Below are positions 42,985-51,717 of a stretch of 64,000 bases of DNA, one piece after another. Location of the stretch: NCBI RefSeq assembly GCF_000264315.1, contig NZ_AJXU01000072.1, forward strand, positions 1 to 64,000, in the 5' to 3' direction. The notes under the pieces were generated by a model that saw only the letters and a list, made by a program, of their open reading frames with translations, did not search any database and was not told the origin of the DNA. The stretch's first letter is position 1. Every line of letters starts with the position of its first letter. This DNA is from Rhodanobacter fulvus Jip2 (GTDB lineage Bacteria > Pseudomonadota > Gammaproteobacteria > Xanthomonadales > Rhodanobacteraceae). The position numbers were made by a program, and so were the translations under genes.

Positions 42985-43566
42985 ATGAAGAAAACCTCGC
43001 TCCTCGTCACCGTGCCCGCGCTTGCCCTCTGCGGTTTGCTGCTTGCCGGTTGCGGCATGTTCCGCTCGCACAAGGCATGGGAGACCGCCGTGCAGGAGTC
43101 GCCGCTGGAGATTCCGCCGGGTCTGGATACGCCCTCGGCCACGGCAGCGCTGAACATTCCGCCGCCCGGTGCCAACCAGCCGACCTCCAATGGTGCCAGG
43201 GCCTCCGTCGGCCCCAGCGCCGGCGAGATTTCCGACGGCTTCATCACGTCCGGCCCGATCGACACGGTCTATCAGCGGGTCGGGCAGGTGCTGCAGGACG
43301 GCAAGGTGGGCAAGGTGCTCAGCCACGATGATGCCGCGCACAGCTATACGGTTGCCGTTGCCGGTGCCGCGAAGAAGCGGGGCTTCTTCGGCCGCATGTT
43401 CCACCGCGAAAAACGCAGCGATGCCACCGCATCGGGCGGCGCGGCGCAGCAGGTCGTGGTAACCGTTGGTGACAGCGGTACCTACGGCAGCGAAGTACGC
43501 GCCAAGGGTGGCGTCAACGCCGTGGGCAAGGTCATCGATTCGCTGAAAGCGGAGCTGACGAACTAA
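42985..43566 (+). CDS. bamC: BamC-like outer-membrane lipoprotein
   Basis: A 193-residue lipoprotein with signal peptide and lipobox LAGC near residue 22. The region after it, ESPLEIPPGLDTPSATAAL, resembles the unstructured BamC N-terminus that binds BamD. The remainder holds one helix-grip-like domain (PIDTVYQRVGQVLQDGKVGK; VDSLKAEL-like end). It is shorter than E. coli BamC (344 residues), so only one of the two domains seems present. Identification rests on this motif and on its place after dapA. Followed by a strong terminator. Confidence 0.78.
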   Translation: MKKTSLLVTVPALALCGLLLAGCGMFRSHKAWETAVQESPLEIPPGLDTPSATAALNIPPPGANQPTSNGARASVGPSAGEISDGFITSGPIDTVYQRVGQVLQDGKVGKVLSHDDAAHSYTVAVAGAAKKRGFFGRMFHREKRSDATASGGAAQQVVVTVGDSGTYGSEVRAKGGVNAVGKVIDSLKAELTN

Positions 43567-43581
43567 GTCCGGCCAGGCGCC

Positions 43582-43612
43582 AAAAAAAAGCCGCCCTCGG
43601 GCGGCTTTTTTG
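43582..43612. terminator. Bidirectional intrinsic terminator
   Basis: GCCGCC-CTCG-GGCGGC at 43590-43605 with eight A before and six T after works on both strands, between the convergent bamC and fdxA genes. Confidence 0.92.
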
Positions 43613-43626
43613 TGGATGAGGTTTGC

Positions 43627-43950
43627 TCAGCGCTGCAGCAACGGGAGCTTGCCCGGCTTGCCGTCCCACTCGCTGGCGTCGGCGGGGGCATCTTTGCGCT
43701 CGGTGATCACCGGCCAGTCGCGGGCCAGTTCGGCGTTGAGCGCCACGAACGCTTCCTGGCCGGCCGGCACGTCGTCTTCGGGATAGATCGCGTTGGCCGG
43801 GCACTCGGGTTCGCACAACGTGCAGTCGATGCAGTCGTCGGGATCGATGGCGAGAAAATTGGGGCCTTCGCGGAAGGCATCGACCGGGCAGACTTCAACG
43901 CAATCGGTGTACTTGCACTTGATGCAGTTGTCGACGACGACGAAAGTCAT
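43627..43950 (-). CDS. fdxA: 7Fe ferredoxin FdxA
   Basis: A 107-residue ferredoxin with one [3Fe-4S] and one [4Fe-4S] cluster. Cluster ligands are in [15 protein letters not shown] and [13 protein letters not shown]. The C-terminal extension ending PGKLPLLQR is typical of FdxA. It donates electrons in the cytosol. The frame remains open for 131 codons upstream, but the ATG at 43950 begins exactly at the conserved MTFVVVDNC. Confidence 0.96.
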   Translation of the reverse strand: MTFVVVDNCIKCKYTDCVEVCPVDAFREGPNFLAIDPDDCIDCTLCEPECPANAIYPEDDVPAGQEAFVALNAELARDWPVITERKDAPADASEWDGKPGKLPLLQR

Positions 43951-44134
43951 GAAAGCGAGTCTGCTTTGGATGGAGCGTCGATCGAACAGCTGTACAAGCG
44001 TGGCGATCGAACGCTCTTGTGAAGAGTGCGGCCATGGATGGCCACTTTTGATCTGACCAACAACAAGGTTGGCCGGGTCGCCGGAATCCTTCCCGACAAC
44101 GGCAATCACGGAAGATTGCACAAATGAAGCGAGG

Positions 44135-44210
44135 TGGTGCTCCCTACGAGGTTCGAACTCGTGTTCCCGCCTTGAGAGGGCAGTGTCCTGGGCCACTAGA
44201 CGAAGGGAGC
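44135..44210 (-). tRNA. tRNA-Glu (CTC anticodon)
   Basis: Reading the minus strand from 44210: acceptor GCTCCCT pairs with AGGGAGC, the D-arm is CGTCTAGTGGCCCAGGACA, the anticodon stem CTGCC/GGCGG closes a CTCTCAA loop with anticodon CTC, and the T-arm carries GTTCGAA. The discriminator A is followed by an encoded CCA. It stands alone between fdxA and pcnB. Confidence 0.96.
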
Positions 44211-44230
44211 GTTCTCTTGCGAGGCGCGCT

Positions 44231-44258
44231 AGTATAGCGAAATTGTTTCGGGCGGCAA
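44231..44258 (-). promoter_or_regulatory. Promoter of tRNA-Glu
   Basis: On the minus strand TTGCCG and TATACT are separated by 16 bp. The -10 lies 20 bp before the tRNA 5' end, giving a short leader. Confidence 0.7.
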
Positions 44259-44409
44259 TGCCTCGCAACCGGTCATTCGTCCACGCCGCCGCAAACACGC
44301 TGGTTGCCGTGGCAATCAGGCGTCCAATGCATCGGCGGCGCATCGGCGGTATCGAGCGCCCTGATTGATATAGTCATGGGTGCCGTGCACCTGGAAGGAT
44401 TCTGACCGC

Positions 44410-45762
44410 TTGAACCTCGACTCACGAACCAACGCCCCATCCGCGCTGAAGATCATCCCGCGCGATCAGCACATCATCTCGCGCAAGAACATCAGCAAGG
44501 CGGCGCTGCGCGTGCTGTATCGCCTGAATGAAGCCGGCTACACCGCCTACCTGGTCGGCGGCGCCGTGCGCGATCTGCTGCTGGGCCTGCAGCCGAAGGA
44601 TTTCGACGTGGCCACCAGCGCCACCCCGGACGAGGTGAAGCACCTGTTCCGCAATTGCCGCCTGATCGGCCGTCGCTTCCGCCTGGCGCATGTGGTGTTT
44701 GGCCCGGAGATCATCGAGGTGGCCACCTTTCGCGGCCTGGGCGAGGAGGGTTGCGAAGGCGACCGCAGCATCGTCGACGGACGCATCGTGCGCGACAACA
44801 TCTGGGGCACGATCGAGGAGGATGCGATTCGCCGCGACTTCCGCGTCAACGCGATGTATTACGACATCAGCGATTTTTCCGTCCGCGACTACGTGGGCGG
44901 CATGCGGGACCTGCACGACCGCGTGCTGCGCCTGATCGGCGATCCGGAAACACGCTATCGCGAGGACCCGGTGCGCATGCTGCGCGCGGCGCGGTTGGCG
45001 GCCAAGCTGGACATGCACATCGACGCGGCCGCGATGGCGCCGTTCGAGGCGCTGGGGCCGCTGCTGGGTGACGCCGCGCCAGCGCGCCTCTTCGATGAAT
45101 CGCTGAAGATGTTCCTCAGCGGAAACGGCTTGAAGAGTTTCCACATGCTGGAGCAGTGCGGCCTGCTGAAGTTCCTGTTTCCCGCCACCGCGCGGGCGCT
45201 CAAGCGCGGCGATGCCGCGTTGCGCGCGCTGGTCGAGCACGGCCTGGCCAACACCGATGCGCGGGTACGCGAGGGCAAGTCGGTGACGCCCGCGTTCCTG
45301 TTTGCGGTGCTGTTGTGGGGCGAGGTGCGCGACGTGGCGCAGCAGCTGACCGGACGCGGCGTGGAGCGCACCGATGCCTGGGCGCGCGCGGCGGCCCAGG
45401 TGGTTGGCGAGCAGTGCCAGCGCGTGGCCATCCCGCGTCGGTTCACCTTCACGATGGAGGAGATCTGGTCGCTGCAGCCGCGTTTCGAACAGGTACAGCG
45501 CAAGCGCGTGTTCCGCCTGATGGCGCACCCGCGCTTCCGCGCCGCGTTCGATTTCCTGCTGCTGCGCGCCGACGAATCGCCGGCGACGCTGCAACTGGGC
45601 CAGTGGTGGGCGCACGCCCAGCAGTTGCCGCCCGACGTGCTCTCCGCGGCCTTGCCGGTTGGCGGTGGCAATGCGGCCAGCGACCCGGTCGCCGCTCCCG
45701 TCGGCAAACCACCGCGTCCGCGGCGGCGCCGGCGCAAATCGGGTAACGCGGGATCGGCGTGA
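44410..45762 (+). CDS. pcnB: Poly(A) polymerase PcnB
   Basis: A 450-residue polynucleotide adenylyltransferase that adds 3' poly(A) to RNA and promotes decay. The nucleotidyltransferase core has LVGGAVRDLLLGLQPKDFDV, then the RRDFRVNAMYYD and GDPETRYREDPVRMLRAARL signatures. The C-terminal 30 residues are Pro/Arg-rich. There is no usable ATG: TTG at 44410 with AAGGA 11 bases upstream is my choice, and GTG at 44380 is possible. E. coli pcnB is also known for a weak non-ATG start. Its TGA overlaps the folK start. Confidence 0.92.
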   Translation: MNLDSRTNAPSALKIIPRDQHIISRKNISKAALRVLYRLNEAGYTAYLVGGAVRDLLLGLQPKDFDVATSATPDEVKHLFRNCRLIGRRFRLAHVVFGPEIIEVATFRGLGEEGCEGDRSIVDGRIVRDNIWGTIEEDAIRRDFRVNAMYYDISDFSVRDYVGGMRDLHDRVLRLIGDPETRYREDPVRMLRAARLAAKLDMHIDAAAMAPFEALGPLLGDAAPARLFDESLKMFLSGNGLKSFHMLEQCGLLKFLFPATARALKRGDAALRALVEHGLANTDARVREGKSVTPAFLFAVLLWGEVRDVAQQLTGRGVERTDAWARAAAQVVGEQCQRVAIPRRFTFTMEEIWSLQPRFEQVQRKRVFRLMAHPRFRAAFDFLLLRADESPATLQLGQWWAHAQQLPPDVLSAALPVGGGNAASDPVAAPVGKPPRPRRRRRKSGNAGSA

Positions 45763-46235
45763 CGCGGGCCTTCATTGCCCTGGGCAGCAACCTGGGCGAT
45801 CCGCGCCAGCAGGTGCTCGATGCGATGGATGCCTTGCAGGGGCTGCGGGACAGCCGGGTGCTGCAGCGCTCGCGGCTGTATTGCACGCCGCCGTGGGGCG
45901 TTCTCGACCAGCCGGATTTCATCAACGCGGTGGTTGCCATCGACACCGGTTTGTCGCCGCATGCCTTGCTCGATGCCCTGCATGCGATCGAACAGCAGGC
46001 CGGTCGCGTTCGACTTGAGCGCAACGGGCCGCGTACGCTGGACCTCGATCTCCTGTACATGGACGGTGTCCGCATCGATGATGCGCGGCTGACCGTTCCC
46101 CATCCACGCATCGCCGAGCGCGCCTTCGTGCTGCTGCCATTGGCTGACGTGGCGCCCGAGCTGCAACTGCCGGCCGGGACGGTGGCCGAGCTGTTGGCGC
46201 GGGTCGATATTCACGGTTGCGTAGCGCTGGCTTGA
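45759..46235 (+). CDS. folK: Hydroxymethyldihydropterin pyrophosphokinase FolK
   Basis: A 158-residue kinase of folate synthesis, transferring pyrophosphate from ATP to 6-hydroxymethyl-dihydropterin. Motifs: FIALGSNLGDPRQQ at the start, LYCTPPWGVLDQPDFINAV, and the hallmark GPRTLDLDLLYMDG. It begins with GTG inside the pcnB stop (GTGA). Order pcnB-folK-panB-panC-panD is conserved in many proteobacteria. Confidence 0.96.
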   Translation: MTRAFIALGSNLGDPRQQVLDAMDALQGLRDSRVLQRSRLYCTPPWGVLDQPDFINAVVAIDTGLSPHALLDALHAIEQQAGRVRLERNGPRTLDLDLLYMDGVRIDDARLTVPHPRIAERAFVLLPLADVAPELQLPAGTVAELLARVDIHGCVALA

Positions 46236-46288
46236 GGCAAGATCGCGATCCGCCGGATAATTGCCGTTTGACCGCCGCAGGAAGTGCC

Positions 46289-47119
46289 GTGTACGTACAG
46301 AATGCCGAAGCCCCGCCGCGCAAGCCGGTCACCGTGCCGAGCCTGCATGTCATGAAGGCGGCTGGCCAGCGCATCGTGATGCTCACCGCCTACGACACCA
46401 GTTTCGCCTGGCACCTGGAAAACGCCGGTGTCGATATCGCGCTGGTGGGCGATTCGCTGGGCATGGTGGTGCAGGGCCACAGCAGCACCTTGCCCGTAAC
46501 GCTGGACCAGATGGTCTATCACACGAGTGCCGTGGCGCGGGGGTTGTCCGCCACCATGCTGGTGGCCGACCTGCCGTTCATGGCCGACCGCGACACCGCG
46601 CACGCGATGGCGGCGGCTGCGCGCCTGGTGGGCGAGGCGGGTGCCGCGATGGTGAAGATCGAGGGCGCCGCGCCGCATGTGCTGGAGATCATCGACGTCC
46701 TGACCGCGCGCGCGATTCCCGTCTGTGCGCACCTGGGCCTGACCCCGCAATCGGTGCACAAATTCGGCGGCTTCCGGATCCAGGGCCGCGACGAGGCCGC
46801 CGCCGACCGCATCCTCGCCGAGGCGCTGGCCGTGCAGGCTGCCGGTGCCGCCTTGCTGGTGCTCGAAGGCGTGCCTACCGGGCTGGGCGAGCGGGTGACC
46901 GGCGCGCTGCAGATTCCGGTGATCGGCATCGGCGCCGGCCCGCATTGCGACGGGCAGGTGCTGGTGATCCACGACATGTTGGGCATCACGCCGGGCAAGC
47001 GACCGAAATTCAGCAAGGATTTCCTGGCCGGCAACGGTTCGGTGAGCGCGGCCATCGGTGCCTACGCCGCCGACGTGCGCAGCGGTGCCTTTCCCGGTCC
47101 CGAGCATTGCTTCAGCTGA
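46289..47119 (+). CDS. panB: Ketopantoate hydroxymethyltransferase PanB
   Basis: A 276-residue enzyme of pantothenate synthesis that adds the hydroxymethyl group of methylene-THF to alpha-ketoisovalerate. Motifs: MLTAYDTSFAWHLENAG, LVGDSLGMVVQGHSSTLPV, AHLGLTPQSVHKFGGFRIQG, and LVIHDMLGITPGKRPKF. The start is GTG at 46289 with GCAGGAA before it. Next is panC, 17 bp away. Confidence 0.96.
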   Translation: MYVQNAEAPPRKPVTVPSLHVMKAAGQRIVMLTAYDTSFAWHLENAGVDIALVGDSLGMVVQGHSSTLPVTLDQMVYHTSAVARGLSATMLVADLPFMADRDTAHAMAAAARLVGEAGAAMVKIEGAAPHVLEIIDVLTARAIPVCAHLGLTPQSVHKFGGFRIQGRDEAAADRILAEALAVQAAGAALLVLEGVPTGLGERVTGALQIPVIGIGAGPHCDGQVLVIHDMLGITPGKRPKFSKDFLAGNGSVSAAIGAYAADVRSGAFPGPEHCFS

Positions 47120-47136
47120 CTGACGGAACCCGACCC

Positions 47137-47982
47137 ATGCAAACCGTCCAGGACGCCGCCGCACTCCGTGCCACCATCCGTGGTTGGCGTTCCCAAGGCC
47201 AGACGGTGGGTTTCGTGCCCACCATGGGCAACCTGCACGCCGGGCATCAGTCGCTGATCCGGCTGGCGCGTGCCCGCGCCGACAAGGTGGTGGCCAGCGT
47301 GTTCGTCAACCCGACCCAGTTCGGGCCGAACGAGGATTTCGAGCGCTATCCGCGCACGCTGGTGCAGGACAGCGCCGCGCTGACCGAGCAGGAATGCGAC
47401 CTGCTGTTTGCGCCGGAAGTGGCCACCCTGTATCCGTTCGGCCCCGCTAGCACCGTGCTGCTGCGTGTGCCCGGCATCACCACGATGCTGGAAGGCGCGC
47501 ATCGCCCCGGCCATTTCGATGGCATGGCCACGGTGGTGTGCAAGCTGTTCAACCTGGTGCAGCCGGATCTGGCGGTATTCGGCCAGAAGGATTTCCAGCA
47601 GCTGAGGGTGATCGAGCGCATGGTGCGCGATCTCTCGCTGCCGATAAAAGTGGTGTCCGCGCCGATCCTGCGCGCCGACGACGGCCTGGCGCTGAGTTCA
47701 CGCAACCAGTATCTGTCGCCGGAGGAGCGCAGCCGCGCGCCGTACATCCATTCCACCTTGCTGCAGATGCGCGAGCTGCTGGACGCGGGCCACCCATGGC
47801 AAGCGGTGGAGCAGGCGGCGCATGCGCGCCTGGTACGCGCCGGTTTTGCGCCGGATTACGTGGTGATCCGCGACGCGGAAAATCTGGCCGAACCCAGCGG
47901 CCAGGCCGGCGAGCGGCTGGTGGCGCTGGTGGCTGCGCGGCTCGGCAGCACGCGCCTGATCGACAACCTGCTGCTCGACTGA
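47137..47982 (+). CDS. panC: Pantothenate synthetase PanC
   Basis: A 281-residue ligase joining pantoate and beta-alanine with ATP. The ATP site is PTMGNLHAGHQSLI (with HxGH); other motifs are VFVNPTQFGPNEDFERYPR, FGQKDFQQLRVIERMVRDL and LSSRNQYLSPEERSRA. Preceded by panB after 17 bp and followed by panD after 98 bp, where panD has its own candidate promoter. Confidence 0.97.
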   Translation: MQTVQDAAALRATIRGWRSQGQTVGFVPTMGNLHAGHQSLIRLARARADKVVASVFVNPTQFGPNEDFERYPRTLVQDSAALTEQECDLLFAPEVATLYPFGPASTVLLRVPGITTMLEGAHRPGHFDGMATVVCKLFNLVQPDLAVFGQKDFQQLRVIERMVRDLSLPIKVVSAPILRADDGLALSSRNQYLSPEERSRAPYIHSTLLQMRELLDAGHPWQAVEQAAHARLVRAGFAPDYVVIRDAENLAEPSGQAGERLVALVAARLGSTRLIDNLLLD

Positions 47983-48014
47983 CACCCGAAACACGTCCCG
48001 TGCCAGACGTCGTG

Positions 48015-48045
48015 TTGCGACGCAGCGACGCGCGGGCCGTATAAT
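48015..48045 (+). promoter_or_regulatory. Candidate panD promoter
   Basis: A perfect TATAAT at 48040-48045, with TTGCGA 19 bp upstream (48015-48020). It lies in the panC-panD gap, 35 bp before panD. Spacing is slightly long, so panD may be transcribed both from here and from the operon. Confidence 0.55.
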
Positions 48046-48080
48046 GCCGCTTTACACAGCTCCTGCTGGAACAGAACGTC

Positions 48081-48470
48081 ATGCACCTGAACATGCTCAA
48101 GGCCAAGATCCATCGCGCCACCGTGACCCACGCCGAGTTGCACTACGAGGGTTCGATCGCGATCGACGGCGTGCTGCTGGATGCCTCGGGCATCCGCGAG
48201 TACGAGCAGATCCACGCCTGGAACGTCAACAGCGGCCAGCGTTTCGTCACCTATGCGCTGCGCGCGGAAGAGGGCTCGGGCATCATCTCGGTCAATGGCA
48301 GCGCCGCGCGCAGCGCGCAGGCCGGTGACCTGGTGATCATCGCGGCCTTCGTGCAGCTGAGCGAAGCGGAGCTGGAAACGTACCAGCCGACCCTGGTCTA
48401 CGTGGGCGCGCACAACCGCATCAGCCACACCAATCGCGCCATTCCCAAGCAGATGGCCGAGGTTTCCTGA
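48081..48470 (+). CDS. panD: Aspartate 1-decarboxylase PanD
   Basis: A 129-residue pyruvoyl enzyme that makes beta-alanine from aspartate. It is made as a proenzyme; the self-cleavage site is the Gly-Ser in [11 protein letters not shown] near residues 24-25, and the new N-terminal Ser becomes the pyruvoyl group. Conserved [18 protein letters not shown] follows. It converges on queG with 14 bp between stops. Confidence 0.97.
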   Translation: MHLNMLKAKIHRATVTHAELHYEGSIAIDGVLLDASGIREYEQIHAWNVNSGQRFVTYALRAEEGSGIISVNGSAARSAQAGDLVIIAAFVQLSEAELETYQPTLVYVGAHNRISHTNRAIPKQMAEVS

Positions 48471-48484
48471 GCCAGCGCGTGGCT

Positions 48485-49558
48485 TTACCCGCGCTGCCGC
48501 GCCAGCGCCCATGCCACGTGCTCGCGCACGACTGGCGAAGGGTGATCGGCACGCGCATTCAGCGCCTCGACAACCTCGGTTGAGCGGGGCGCGTTGCCCA
48601 GCGCCACCGCGATATTGCGCAGCCAGCCCTCGTAACCGGTGCGGCGGATCGCCATGCCCTCGGTGCGCTTGAGAAACTCCTGCTCGGTCCACGCAAACAG
48701 CTCCACCAGCTTCGCGCCGTCCAGGCTGTGCCGCGGCGCGAAGTCCGGCTCGCTGGTTTCCTGCGCAAATTTGTTCCACGGGCAGACCAACTGGCAGTCG
48801 TCGCAGCCGAAGATGCGGTTGCCCATCGGCGCGCGCAGATCCTCGGGGATGCTGCCCTTGAGTTCGATCGTGAGATAGGAAATGCAGCGCTTCGCATCGA
48901 GCTGGTACGGCCCCAGGATCGCCTGGGTCGGACACACGTCGATGCAGCGGGTGCAGGTGCCGCAGTGGGCGCTGGCCGGCGGGTCGACCGGTAGTGGCAG
49001 GTCGGTGTACAGCTCGCCCAGGAAGAAATACGAGCCGGCGCGGCGATTGATCAGCACCGTGTGCTTGCCGATCCAGCCCAACCCCGCGTTGCGTGCCAGC
49101 GCCTTCTCCATCACCGGCGCGGAATCCACGTACGCCCGGTAGCCGAAATCGCCGACCACGCCCTGGATGCGTTCGGCCAGCTTCTGCAGCCGGCTGCGCA
49201 TCAGCTTGTGATAATCGCGGCCCAGTGCGTAGCGCGACACGTAGCCTGCCTGCGCGTCGCCCAGCACCTCCCACGCGTTGGCGGTGCCGGGCGGGATGTA
49301 ATCCATGCGTACCGAGATCACCCGCTGCGTGCCCGGTTCCAGTTCCGCCGGCCGCGTGCGTTTGCTGCCATGGCGGGCCATGTAATCCATCTCGCCGTGG
49401 TGGCCCTCGTCGAGCCAGCGCTGCAAGTGTTGTTCGTCCTCGTCGAGGTCGACACCGCTGATGCCGGTGTTGGCGAACCCGAGCTCCCGCGCCCAGTGCT
49501 TGATGTCGCGGGCCAGCGCGGCAAAGTCGGTGGTGGAAGGGACATCGGCGGCGGACAT
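48485..49558 (-). CDS. queG: Epoxyqueuosine reductase QueG
   Basis: A 357-residue cobalamin and Fe-S enzyme that reduces epoxyqueuosine to queuosine in tRNA. Two [4Fe-4S] clusters are seen in CGTCTRCIDVCPTQAIL and DCQLVCPWNKFAQ; the N-terminal active-site region is YMARHGSKRTRP. A C-terminal HEAT-like part (EGWLRNIAVALGNAPRSTEV) ends the protein. It is divergent from nnr with 39 bp between starts. Confidence 0.96.
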   Translation of the reverse strand: MSAADVPSTTDFAALARDIKHWARELGFANTGISGVDLDEDEQHLQRWLDEGHHGEMDYMARHGSKRTRPAELEPGTQRVISVRMDYIPPGTANAWEVLGDAQAGYVSRYALGRDYHKLMRSRLQKLAERIQGVVGDFGYRAYVDSAPVMEKALARNAGLGWIGKHTVLINRRAGSYFFLGELYTDLPLPVDPPASAHCGTCTRCIDVCPTQAILGPYQLDAKRCISYLTIELKGSIPEDLRAPMGNRIFGCDDCQLVCPWNKFAQETSEPDFAPRHSLDGAKLVELFAWTEQEFLKRTEGMAIRRTGYEGWLRNIAVALGNAPRSTEVVEALNARADHPSPVVREHVAWALARQRG

Positions 49559-49563
49559 CCGGT

Positions 49564-49591
49564 CATTGTAAATCGTGCGCAGGCTTATAAT
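49564..49591 (+). promoter_or_regulatory. Promoter of nnr, probably giving a leaderless mRNA
   Basis: A perfect TATAAT at 49586-49591 lies 6 bases before the ATG at 49598. A -35-like CATTGT or TTGTAA is 14-16 bp upstream. With normal spacing the transcript would start at or next to the ATG, and no ribosome binding site is seen. Confidence 0.6.
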
Positions 49592-49597
49592 TCGCCG

Positions 49598-51094
49598 ATG
49601 CCTACCTCACCGCATCGCGCCCTCTACACCGTCGACCAAGTGCGCGCGCTGGAGCGCGGTGCGCTGGACGCCATGGCCGTCAGCAACCACGAGCTGATGT
49701 TGCGTGCGGCCCATGCTGCATTCGACAGCCTGCGTCGGCATTGGCCGCAGGCAGCGCGGATCGCGATCCATTGCGGCCCCGGCAACAACGGCGGCGACGG
49801 TTTCCTGCTGGGCGTGCTGGCGCGCGAGGCGGGGTTGCAGGTCGATGTGGTGGCGCTCACCGAAAGCTCGCGTGGCGAGGCGGCGCAGGCGCGCGCTGGG
49901 TGGGAGGCCGCCGGCGGAAGGGTGCGACTTTGGGATGACACCGAGGCGTTGCCCCAGGTCGATGTGCATGTGGACGCGATGTACGGCATCGGTCTCAACC
50001 GCGCGCCGGATGCGGCGGGAGCGGCGCTCATCGAAGCGATCAACGCCAGCGCCATACCCGTGCTGGCACTCGACCTGCCGTCCGGCCTGTCTGCCGACAG
50101 CGGCGATTGCCCTGGCGCGGTGATCCGCGCCGATGTCACCGTCACCTTCATCGCGCACAAGCGCGGGCTGCATACCGGGCGCGCCGTCGATCGGGTCGGC
50201 GCGCTGGAGCTGGCCACGCTGGGCGTGCCGGCCAGCGTGTATTCGCCGCTTCAGCCGGATGCCTTGCTGCTGGTCGCCGAGGCGTTGCCGCCGCGCGCGC
50301 GCCATGCGAACAAGGGCGACAACGGCCATGTGCTGGTTGTCGGTGGCGATCGCGGCATGGCCGGTGCCGCGCGGCTGGCAGGCGAGGCCGCCTTGCGCGC
50401 GGGTGCCGGCCTGGTCAGCGTCGCCACACGCGCCGAGCACGTGTTCGCGCTGAACGCGGCGCGGCCGGAACTGATGGTGCATGCCGTCGACGGCCCGCAA
50501 ACGCTGGAGCCGATGCTGGAACGCGCCAGCGTGCTGGCGCTGGGGCCGGGACTGGGCAAGGGCGCGTGGGGCCATGCGTTGTGGCTGACCGCGCTGGACG
50601 CCGGCAAGCCGACCGTGCTCGACGCCGACGGTCTGAACCTGCTGGCGCGCGAGCCGCGCGTGTTCACCACGCCCACGGTGATGACGCCGCATCCCGGCGA
50701 GGCGGCGCGGTTGCTTGGCATGACCGTCGACGCCATCGAGCGCGATCGTTTTTCCGCCGTGCGCGAGCTTGCCAGCCGCTATGGTGCGGTGGTGGTGCTG
50801 AAAGGTGCAGGCAGCCTTGTCGCTGATGCGGATGGACGTCTGGACGTCTGTCCGTGGGGCAACCCCGGCATGGCGTCGGGCGGCATGGGCGACCTGCTCA
50901 CGGGTATTGTTGCCGCCATGCTGGCGCAAGGGTGCGAACCGTGGGAGGCGGCGTGCCTGGCCGTCGGCTTGCACGCGCGCGCCGGTGATCTCGCGGCGCG
51001 GCAGGGCGAGCGCGGCCTACTGGCGAGTGACCTGCTCGATCCGTTGCGTGCCCTGGGCAACGCGCTGCCTGATGGAGCCTCCTCTCATGCTTGA
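49598..51094 (+). CDS. nnr: Bifunctional NAD(P)H-hydrate epimerase / ADP-dependent dehydratase
   Basis: A 498-residue metabolite-repair enzyme. The N-terminal domain, 1-210, is the epimerase (GPGNNGGDGFLLGVLAR near 50, DAMYGIGLNR). The C-terminal domain, about 225-498, is the ribokinase-like dehydratase (GDNGHVLVVGGDRGMAGAAR, and GNPGMASGGMGDLLTGIVAA with its catalytic Asp). Together they repair damaged NADHX. It overlaps tsaE by 8 bp. The order queG/nnr-tsaE-amiB-mutL is the same as in E. coli. Confidence 0.95.
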   Translation: MPTSPHRALYTVDQVRALERGALDAMAVSNHELMLRAAHAAFDSLRRHWPQAARIAIHCGPGNNGGDGFLLGVLAREAGLQVDVVALTESSRGEAAQARAGWEAAGGRVRLWDDTEALPQVDVHVDAMYGIGLNRAPDAAGAALIEAINASAIPVLALDLPSGLSADSGDCPGAVIRADVTVTFIAHKRGLHTGRAVDRVGALELATLGVPASVYSPLQPDALLLVAEALPPRARHANKGDNGHVLVVGGDRGMAGAARLAGEAALRAGAGLVSVATRAEHVFALNAARPELMVHAVDGPQTLEPMLERASVLALGPGLGKGAWGHALWLTALDAGKPTVLDADGLNLLAREPRVFTTPTVMTPHPGEAARLLGMTVDAIERDRFSAVRELASRYGAVVVLKGAGSLVADADGRLDVCPWGNPGMASGGMGDLLTGIVAAMLAQGCEPWEAACLAVGLHARAGDLAARQGERGLLASDLLDPLRALGNALPDGASSHA

Positions 51095-51557
51095 TGCGCA
51101 GGAAAAGACCAACTGGGACTTGCCCGACGAGGCCGCCACGGCTGCCCTGGCCACACGCATGGCGGCGGCGATGCACGAAGGCGCCGTGGTCTATCTGCAC
51201 GGCCCGCTGGGTGCCGGCAAGACCAGTTTCGCGCGGGCGCTGCTGACGGCGTTGGGCGTAGGCGAGCGGATCAAGAGTCCCACCTACAGCCTGATCGAGG
51301 GCTACCAGGCCCGGGCGATGCCGGCGTGGCATCTGGATCTTTACCGCATTGCCGATCCGGGCGAGCTGGAATGGCTGGGCCTGGACGCGCTGGCCGACCC
51401 TTCCGCGCTGGTGCTGGTGGAATGGCCCGAGCGCGGCGCCGGCGCGTTGCCGGCAGCGGATGTGGCCCTGCACATGGATTACGCCGGCGACGGGCGCCGC
51501 GCCGCGTTGCAGGTTCTCACCGCCCGCGGCGAACGTCTGCGCCGCCGTTTACGTTAA
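51087..51557 (+). CDS. tsaE: tRNA threonylcarbamoyladenosine ATPase TsaE
   Basis: A 156-residue ATPase needed with TsaB/TsaD to make t6A in tRNA. Walker A is LHGPLGAGKTSFARALL near residue 40; IKSPTYSLIEGY and HLDLYRIADPGELEWLGLD follow, as does LVLVEWPERG. The ATG at 51087 lies inside the end of nnr and has GGAG before it. Confidence 0.96.
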   Translation: MLDAQEKTNWDLPDEAATAALATRMAAAMHEGAVVYLHGPLGAGKTSFARALLTALGVGERIKSPTYSLIEGYQARAMPAWHLDLYRIADPGELEWLGLDALADPSALVLVEWPERGAGALPAADVALHMDYAGDGRRAALQVLTARGERLRRRLR

Positions 51558-51717
51558 GCCCTCGTTTTCGTTCGAAATTATGCAGGGCGGCGATGGCCGT
51601 CGATCCGTGCGAAATGCGCCACTTGCGTCCGATAGCTGGACATTCCCTGACAAAGCAACCGCAGGTTATGGATATTCAAGGGAAAACCTCTTGCAATCCG
51701 CAGGCGCGTGCGTTTCA

